Made by a program: the position numbers and the translations under genes. Below, one piece after another: positions 40,801 to 49,900 of a DNA stretch of 64,000 bases (positions within the stretch are counted from its first letter, which is position 1; each line of letters opens with the position of its first letter). The stretch is from Rhyacichthys aspro (Eukaryota > Chordata > Actinopteri > Gobiiformes > Rhyacichthyidae), in assembly GCA_036850595.1 (NCBI GenBank), contig CM072148.1, positions 17,104,731-17,168,730 of the forward strand, written 5' to 3'. Below the pieces are notes generated by a model. That model ran no database searches, had not been told where the DNA came from, and was given only the letters and a program-made list of their open reading frames with translations.

Positions 40801-43800
40801 TGTTGATCGCACTTTTAATAATAACACCCACTTTACTTATTTTGCTCCTCTTTAGTGTAAAGCAGGTGAAAGTCTCTCATAAGGCAAATTACCTGTATTA
40901 ACTAGTTTCAAGTTTCAAGAAATATATACCTGCATTGAGTCACAAACACTAGTCTCTAAGCTGTAATCCTTTCTACTTTATTAAAACACATTGATGCATT
41001 TGGCATTGAGGCCTGCTTTGGTCCCAGGAGGAATTTTTTTCTTATCAAAAACTTATTATTACATTTAGCCATGATAACATAACTTGACATCTGCTAAAAC
41101 AACATGACCTCTTTTAATCAAGGCATCTTTCTTTTTTTTTAAAAAACACACTCCCTAGTGGCCAAAGCTGAATACTGTCTGTTTAATGAAGATGTTAATC
41201 ACATGTTGGTCCTAGCATCATAATTTGCACCACTTTAGTGTGCGTTGATCTGTAGCTCACTTTTTTCTGAGCCATCAGTCAATGTTACATGAAAGACTCA
41301 CCACCAAACAGATGGACCTCCTACACAAGCAATTTCCTCTGTTTCTCCCCATTTGGTTAATCCGTCCTATACTAACATCCCTTGAAATATTATAGATCTA
41401 ACAAGGTTTCCTCGCCACGTGCAGGCCAGGCTTTAGATCTTTAGATTGCATTATATAATCAACATTACATGTAATCTCCCCATAAGTAAGTATGTGTGTA
41501 TTGTCAATCCACAGTAAAAGCGAGAGGAGCCATGTCTATAAGCTTATATAATGAGTTGCTCACTCCCAGATCACAGAGATGAACTTATGCTTTTATTCAG
41601 TGATCTGTGGTGTACCCCTTCCACCAATGTTCCGTCAGTTGTATCTAAGGAGATCAAGTCTATTTTAATTTAGGTGGTATTTAATGTTTGATGTCTACTT
41701 TCCATGACTTTATTTCTTTAAAATTTATGTGTCATTATTGTTCTGCCCTTCTTTGCATGCTGCTGTTTCAATTTGTCTGTTATGGGCGGGCTTTCCCATG
41801 TAGCTCCACCCTCCCTGCATGTTCAAAGAGCAAGCCGCTACAAAGACAGGAAGTGGGCAGCGCAGTGCCTCGTAGTATCCTTACACACCGTGTGCTCAGG
41901 TTCACTGATGAGGTCACAGTTAGGTAAGAACTCTGCCCCCTATTAGACACCATTCTCCTGCCCCCTCTGTTTCAGAGGGCATCAGCTTAAAGGTATAGTT
42001 TGGTTATATGAGACATTACATGTAGCCTAATGGCTACTTTTGATATTTATTCACCAACCCCTGGACAAACGGAGAAATTTTTTTAGTCTTTTAAAAAAAT
42101 TAAATCTAGATTGTAGTGTTTATAAAATATATATCCAACCTACAACTACCACTCAGGCATACAATTGTCATGATTACTGTTCCTCTGGGAACATCTGTCC
42201 TTTCACACCAATGCCAAGATATAACAGGCCCTGTAGCAAAACAACCTCTGGTTTGTCAGCTCACGACTTAATTTGTTTAAAGTGACTGCATTTTCTGAGC
42301 CTTTTGTTTAACACAATCCATTGATGTCACTATGCTGCAGTCAAGGCAGCTCTAAACACTCAGGTGATATTTGTATGTCTTTTCTCTAAATCATAGAATC
42401 CCATTATCACAATACTGAACTATTCCTTTAAGCATGCCCCTGCCACACAGCATTAGACAAATACTAAACTCCTAAGCCCTTGTAGCCTCCCACTCGTCCT
42501 GTAAACACTATATGCAATGTCATGCGATGGCACAGAGCCAGCCATCTGTCGTGACTTTATGTTTCTGTTGCCACAAAGCTCCATGACGTGACAAACATAC
42601 AGCAGAGAGCATACACACTACAGAGTGTACCGCTCCCCTCTTTATATCTGCACACGCTTATTCCCTCTTCACTTAGACCTGGTTCCCATGGCAACTCACT
42701 AACCTTCCATGTGAGTGGTCTCTCAGTACATGGCCGCGAGGAATGACTGGCTTTGATAAATGGACGTTCAGCATCAGAGCCAATACATGTTACTGCACTG
42801 TCTGAAGGCCTCTTTCTTTCTTCTATCCTCCTTATTTCATTCTCTTCTTCTTTCATTTTTCTTGTACATGTATTTTGGTTGTTCCTGCTTCTATTTGGTT
42901 ACCTCACATACTGTTACTCCTGAATTTCTTTTCTCAAACATCTTGTCTCCATCCTCATGCTTCGTTTTTCTCTCTCTGCTGCCATGTTGTGGCCGTGCAG
43001 TGACCTGCAGCCATCGCTGGACAGAGTGAGGAGTGCCAGCACCACTTGTCTGAGGCCAGACAACCACTTTGACAGAGACAGGTACATAAAAACATATAGT
43101 TAAGAGACATTCATAATTTAATAAGGATGAGTCCACAGAGTATTACAATTACTTGAGGGATTAAAGTGGATTTGCATGATTGTGTTATATATAAATGTGG
43201 GTCTAGCAATCTGCATGTTGTGACATCAGGTCATTTTATTTGTTTCATTCATACAACAATACAATATTTATCACACTTTTTGGTCTCACACAAGAATAAA
43301 TCTCAATATATGTCTCATTTTGTTAAAATAAAATGTCCAAAACTTTACATTACACCATATACCACCAAATTTAGAACAAAAGGTGATCCTACTCAGTTAT
43401 ATTAAACATGCCAGTTTTCTCTCTTGTTTGCTAATATAGACTTAGCTAAACCAGCACTGTTCACTATCTGTGTGTAGTCCGAATTGATGAGATGCTTGTA
43501 TAGCTCCCAAAGCATCATTCATGCTGTAGCTGATGGGACATTTCCAGAGCCTTCACTGTCCCATGACTCACTGTGACCTTCCTCCCACTGTTTCCACCAC
43601 GGGACACCCCCACCCTTCCCTCCCTCCAGGTGCTCCAACTCTTTGCCCCGCAAGACTCCCCCCAGTCCCAGGATCTTAGTAGAACATGTGAACCCCGAAG
43701 AAGACAGGTACCAGGCCACACCCCTTCTGCTGACCACACCCCTTTTAGACCTGCACTCTGCTTGCCTGCTTATACCCTCCTTACTCTCACTTTGAACCAC

Positions 43801-46800
43801 ACTCTGCAGCTTAGAGCTCCTCCTTTAGACTGCGATCAGCTCCGTTTCCCTGTTTTCCTCAAATATTTGTGCTCTAAGGCTGTCTAATCCCGTTTCATTC
43901 TTCTGCACCTGCCCCTTTCTGCTGTGCACCTGTTCCCTAGCTCAGTTTCTCAAAGCACTCCCTTTGCCGTAACATTGACGCTGGCAAATCAAATTCAACT
44001 TGCTCTGCTTTTGCAGTCCTCAAAAGCCCTAAAATGCCTTGTGACTCTTTTGACATGACATCTGGCATATCAACTAACAGTCACCGTTTATTTTTGCCAT
44101 TCTCCATCTCTTTGTCTTTGGTTGCCATTTCCCACAACAGACAGTGTAACAGTTCTCCAAGTCCGAACTGTCAAAAGGGCAGCAGAAAAAGCCTTGAGGG
44201 GGACAGGTAAGCCATTCATTCATTAAACCACTCAATCACCTTTTTATGCTTATCTATTTTTATTACAGTCATCATCTCAAGGATGACTTGTCTGTCTTGG
44301 TATCTAACAAAGCTGTACTTATTCAATGTCATTTGAATGTTTTTTTGTGATGAAATCAATGAAAGTTTCCTGACTTCACGTGAATCTTAGTGGCAAACTA
44401 ATAATGCATTAAAGTCCTAATTTGTATTTAATTCATTTTTGTCCTTATTTACATGCATTTGTATTTATTTATGGGCAAATGCCTGTTGGACACAGTCGTA
44501 TCCAGCCCACTTCTATCCTCAGGGGCAGCAGGGGCCGAGAGGGGCCGCTGAGGCCCTTTGGGCAGACACCCCTGTCCGGGTCCTGTCCAAACTCTCCACG
44601 GCCAGACAGGTGCATGCCACTGTCCTCACTGTGCACCCCGTTCCCTGTGTCCTCTATCCTCTGATCTACTTAGAGCTACTTAAGTGTTCTTGTATTGAAT
44701 TACAGCACAGACCCCTTTTATGAGCAGACGTCCTGCAGCTGGTGTTTCTGCCCCAGTCTTCCTCTAACCTTTGACCTTAATTGGTTGTCTTTGTGATTCA
44801 GACTTATACAACAGTTGTAAATAACAAGTACAGTTTCAGTAATCTTTTTTTGTTATCTTTTTGTTAATGTCTGTCAGACCACATCATGGCAGCCCCTCTC
44901 CACCGACAGGGACCTCCTTAGGTCGCAGAGGCAGGCAGCTGCCACAGCTTCCTGCAAAGAGCAGCAGCATAGAGCAAGGTGGGTGGAAGGTTTACAAAGG
45001 TCAAACTGTGTTGTTAGAGACTGAGACTTTTTTATGTATTGATGCTCAAGAAGGAACCAATCCCTATAAAAACTAGTTCAACCAGTTCACTTGTGTTATT
45101 GGTTACATAAAGATTATTATTATTATTTATTTTACTGCTTTTGTGTTAATACTTGGGTGCTAGTCTTTGCTTTGCAACATTTTTACAATGCCTATTATTC
45201 CTTCCCATAAACAAGAGCTGAGTTTACTTTCATATAATTTCAAAAATACTTTTAATAATAATTTTGCAATGTTGTTGCTTTGGTCTATATTTAAAAACAT
45301 ACTGTATGTAATACTAGTCTTTTAGTAAGCTGCACATAATGACAAGAATGACTGTTGACCACTTGAAACCTCTTAAAAATGTTAAATATGATAAATGTTC
45401 AATATATTTCTTTTCAATCAATACATATAGAAGAATTTTTTGCATTAAGACATAAGTAAGCCCTTTAGAAAGTGTTTCCTAATAAATGTAAGGATAATAC
45501 TTTATGGACAGGAAGATGGGAGTCTTTTCTTCCGAATCTCGTCATCATGCTCCATCTAGTGTCAGGAAGCAGACATTGCACTTACTCAGAACATGCCTTT
45601 TGTAACACTCCTGATTTGTTTGTATTGGTTCTTATTGAGTTCTTATTGCACATTTTTAGCCCTGGCAGGAGATGATCGAGCTCGACAGCTGCCGAAGAAA
45701 GTCCATCCCTACAGGCCTTCAGCGTCCCATGACCCAGAGATGGAGCTCAAGATGAAACGAAAGGTTAGCATACACAGATACTATTACTCTCAAAGAAATG
45801 TAAAACTGAACATCCGTCTCATTGAGACTCTTTCTTTGACAGAACTACGCAGGACAGAGGTGTAGCAGCGACAACACATCGGCCAGGTCTTCAGACAGTG
45901 ATATGAGCGATATGTCAGTAAACTCAAGGGCCAGCAGTATCTCCCGACTCAGTAGCACCAGCTCCATCCCATCTGAATATCCAGGGGGAAGGTTCAGGTC
46001 AGTCTGTCAGTTTTAATTCCAACCCTGTACTGTTGTTAAATATATTTTAATATGCATGCTAATTGTGTGTGTCTGTTCTTCTGCATGCCACCCGCTGTAT
46101 GTCTCTGTCTGTCTGCATGGTCTGTCTCCACTAAATCAATCTATGAACGTAATATAAACACGCAATAATCAAAATGACTCAGATCCAAGTCGTTAGAGGA
46201 GGAGAAGAGGGAGAGGAGGATTTCGTGGGGGGTTAACGGGGAGGAGGAGAGGAGGAGGGCAGCAGGAAAGAGACGTTTCTCTGAGGAGTTAAAACGCAGG
46301 AGACACACTGTAGCAGGAGACACCACCGAGTCCAGGTAAAGATCAATACGTCTGAATGGTGCTAACACTGACAATGACAGGCTATCTGTCTTCTTATTGG
46401 AATACTGGATGTATAAAGGAGGCTTTTGCCTTCAAATACATTTGACACAATTAGTCATTGACTGTACCATTTACCTGTGTGGAAATAGCAAAAACACTTA
46501 GTGTAAAGTGATAGACAGTAAATGAATGAGCCAAAATACAATTACTATTGATTTCTTGTACAAATAAGGTCTTCAAAGTGACCCTTTCAAATTATCCTAA
46601 TTTATGCACTGCAGAAAAATAGTAATATGTCACACAAATTATAGTTCAAAATCTTCCTTCAAGCGCAGACAGACAACAGACAAAAGACAGTGCTATTAAC
46701 AATACTGACTGACTCCTAGATTACACTAGGTAGAGAAATCTACTCCTACAAATACAATGTATTTCAAAGATTTAATATCACAGTATATACTAATATTTGT

Positions 46801-46898
46801 TCCACTTCTGAATATATTTTAAACTTGCTCTCTGCAGAAAAGTACAGGTTTGGGGCGCTATGTACTATATATGAGCAGAGGTCAGCTACAGTGTGGTA

Positions 46899-46944
<46 letters not shown>

Positions 46945-49900
46945 ATGCCCAGAGACCAGTAGCACTCTGCTGACAGGGACAAATGACCCTATCCCATTGA
47001 GCCAGGTGCTGATGTAGTGCAGCTTATTAGCCACCTAATGTATTGGGGTTAGAGAGAAGGAGGCTTGAAAGCTAGGAGAGAGAAAAGGCTTGTTCTTTAT
47101 GGCCTCACCACAAATCAGTCTAAACAGTGTTATAAAAACACAGCCCAGTTGCTGCCAGCACACTTTAAAGAGACAGAGGTGAGATGATGAAAAAGTATGG
47201 CAGAAAACAGTAAAAAAAAGGGTATGTGTTTAGTTCGTAAACATGACATAACCATAAAAGTCGGTAGAAAATATAAATGAAAGAAAATGTTTCTGGTGAT
47301 GGGCTGCAGTATTGCACTCATTCTCTGCCTTGCCTTTCAACTGACTCAATTATCTGTCGCTTCTATGCTTTTCTGCACAAATTCACTGAGCTATTTATCA
47401 AATCAGATTTGTCATGGCAAAAACATTCAAATTGATAATTGAATAATATTCAGATAAATCTATAAAATCAACAGCTTATACAAAGTGCATAGGCATGTTT
47501 TATTATAGAATGCATAGTCTGTTTTTGTTTTACATGTGTTCATTTAAGATCTGTTTTTTTCATTTGGTCCATGTTGTCTGTGTTATGTGTTATTGTTTTG
47601 TTGTGTGCAGTTGTGTGTTCTTCCCAGCATGTATCAGATCCCTCCTTGCATGCGTCCGGTGCTGTGATGGCTCAGACCCCCACCTCCAAACCGAGCTGGA
47701 CCCCCCCTTCCCGTCCTACACCCCCTCTCCTCAGCCTTCCCTGACAGCAGCAGAGAGACCACAGACCTCCCTCCCCCTCTGTGGTCACTCACTGACTCCT
47801 GGCCACTGGACTGTGCCCGTGAGGGGCCAACGGGAGGCTGATGTTGTGGGGGACAGGGGCAGTGTAGCCGGGCTCTCCTGCAGTACTCTGACCCCCTCTG
47901 AGAACATGGACATGAGGAGACTGCTCAGGACAAGGAGGCAGCAGCGAGCACTGGGGTGCATCTGTCCCAGTGCATTAAACTGTTTTAGAAAACACAACAT
48001 TAGCTGAAAAAAAGATCTGATATATATTTACTGCTGCCTCTTATAAGAGCTCGTATTTAGTTTTAGTATTTAGTAAAAGGGATTTTGTGAGATGTTTATT
48101 ACACACACATGTCAATATGGATATTGTAGACAGGTGCAGTGTCAGATTTTATTATGCTATGTTCTTTATGGCTGTAAGTAAAAAGATTATACAACCCCAT
48201 TTACAAAATACTGAACTACTTCTTTGCTGCTTTTACAATCTTAAATACAATGAAGACAGAAAGGAAGTTATTTTTGGCCTTAATCCATGGGCCCAATTTA
48301 AAATCTCCTTGCTTGATATTCCCACTCTCACTTCTTAATAAACCAAACCAAAGAAATAAAGGAAAGGTAATATGTGAGCTACTTAATTCTGCAGTGTTAG
48401 AGATGCGATTTTATTACAGTCTCAATCTGTGAAATGTACCTTTTCCCTGATTTGTTGTAATAATAAACATCTTTCCTCTACCACATTTAAATATGTAAAC
48501 CTGAGATGTGATCATACACTATTCATTGTCATGCTGTTTTCTGCCAAAGTAAAGGTACAGTATGACAAAAACAACAACAACGTATGTCAAACGGGATGAA
48601 TTTCACTGAGTCCCGTCTCTTTTCAGCAGGATGCGTGCCTCAACAGGCGGCAGCATGATGAAGAGCTCCAGTGTGAGCAGCGAGATCTACAGCCAGGAGC
48701 GCACCGACGGCAGCCAATCAGACACGGCGCTGGGCACAGTGGGCACTGGCAGCAAGAAGAGACGCTCCAGTCTAAGCGCTCGAGTGGTGGCCATCGTGGG
48801 CAACCGTCGCAGCCGCAGCACTTCACAGATCAGTGGGCCAGGTTAGTTGCTGTAGAAACATGAAGTGTCATGGTGACGGTTAAAGCCCATTGATTATATT
48901 TCACATAACACACTACAAATTTAATTCTCAATTTTTAAAGAGGTGCTTTGGCCTGACAGCACAATTTTCATTACATATGTATTTATAGAAAGTCATTCAA
49001 AGCCATTTCCATTTTCATTCTGATTATGAAATACATAGCGATACTGTCTCTATTGAATTCAGACTTTTAAATAAGGGCAAGGGAAAGAGGGAAAATGTGT
49101 GTTTAGAAATGAGTTATTTGTGAATGAAGATGTTTGATATTGTCTGAAGTCAAAGTGCCTAAGTCTATCTGATGTAAGAACCAACTCCTCACTGTTTCAC
49201 TGTATTTGCTATTAGTGTCAAAGAGGAAGCTTTCAAAAGAGCAGCAGTGAGTGCAGTTTACTATGTGGACTCATTTGCTCGAGTGGCATATCCACAACAC
49301 ACAGCTGGTGTTTGCTGATGATGAAGGTAGAAATAGGCTCCATCAGCAGCTGCACCTATTACTTTACCTTTACAAGTTAAAATTTCACTGGATAGAAAAA
49401 ATAATAATGGCAACTTTGGCAGCCCATTTAATTTTGTTGTCTGCACAATGAAATGACCGCAAGGACTACAGTGGGCCAATGCAGATCACATAGAAAATCA
49501 AAAACACAAGAGTGAAGGAGGCACTCGGCCTTTGTCAATTATGTTTATGATGAGACCTTCAGCAGAATTGTCAAATATCAGGATTGTTGCATATAAAAAG
49601 GATTTTCTTCTGTATGTAACAAATTGTCTATTGTATGTACAAAGCTGTGGTGAATTTGGTGCTTGCAATTGGTGCTCATAAATCAAAATACCAAACAATG
49701 GAGGAGTTACATAACAGCTGTTCCTGTCTCACCCACACAACTTCACTGGGTTGAGTTCAATTAGGCTTCTTTTAAATCCGAGATGATGAAAGCCATATTT
49801 TCTGTAGTGGACATAAAAAGCTATTAGAGGTGAATGAGCCTGAGGCGAGAAGGTCTCTATTCTTCTAATAATGAACATAAGAGAGGAAGACAATGAGTGT

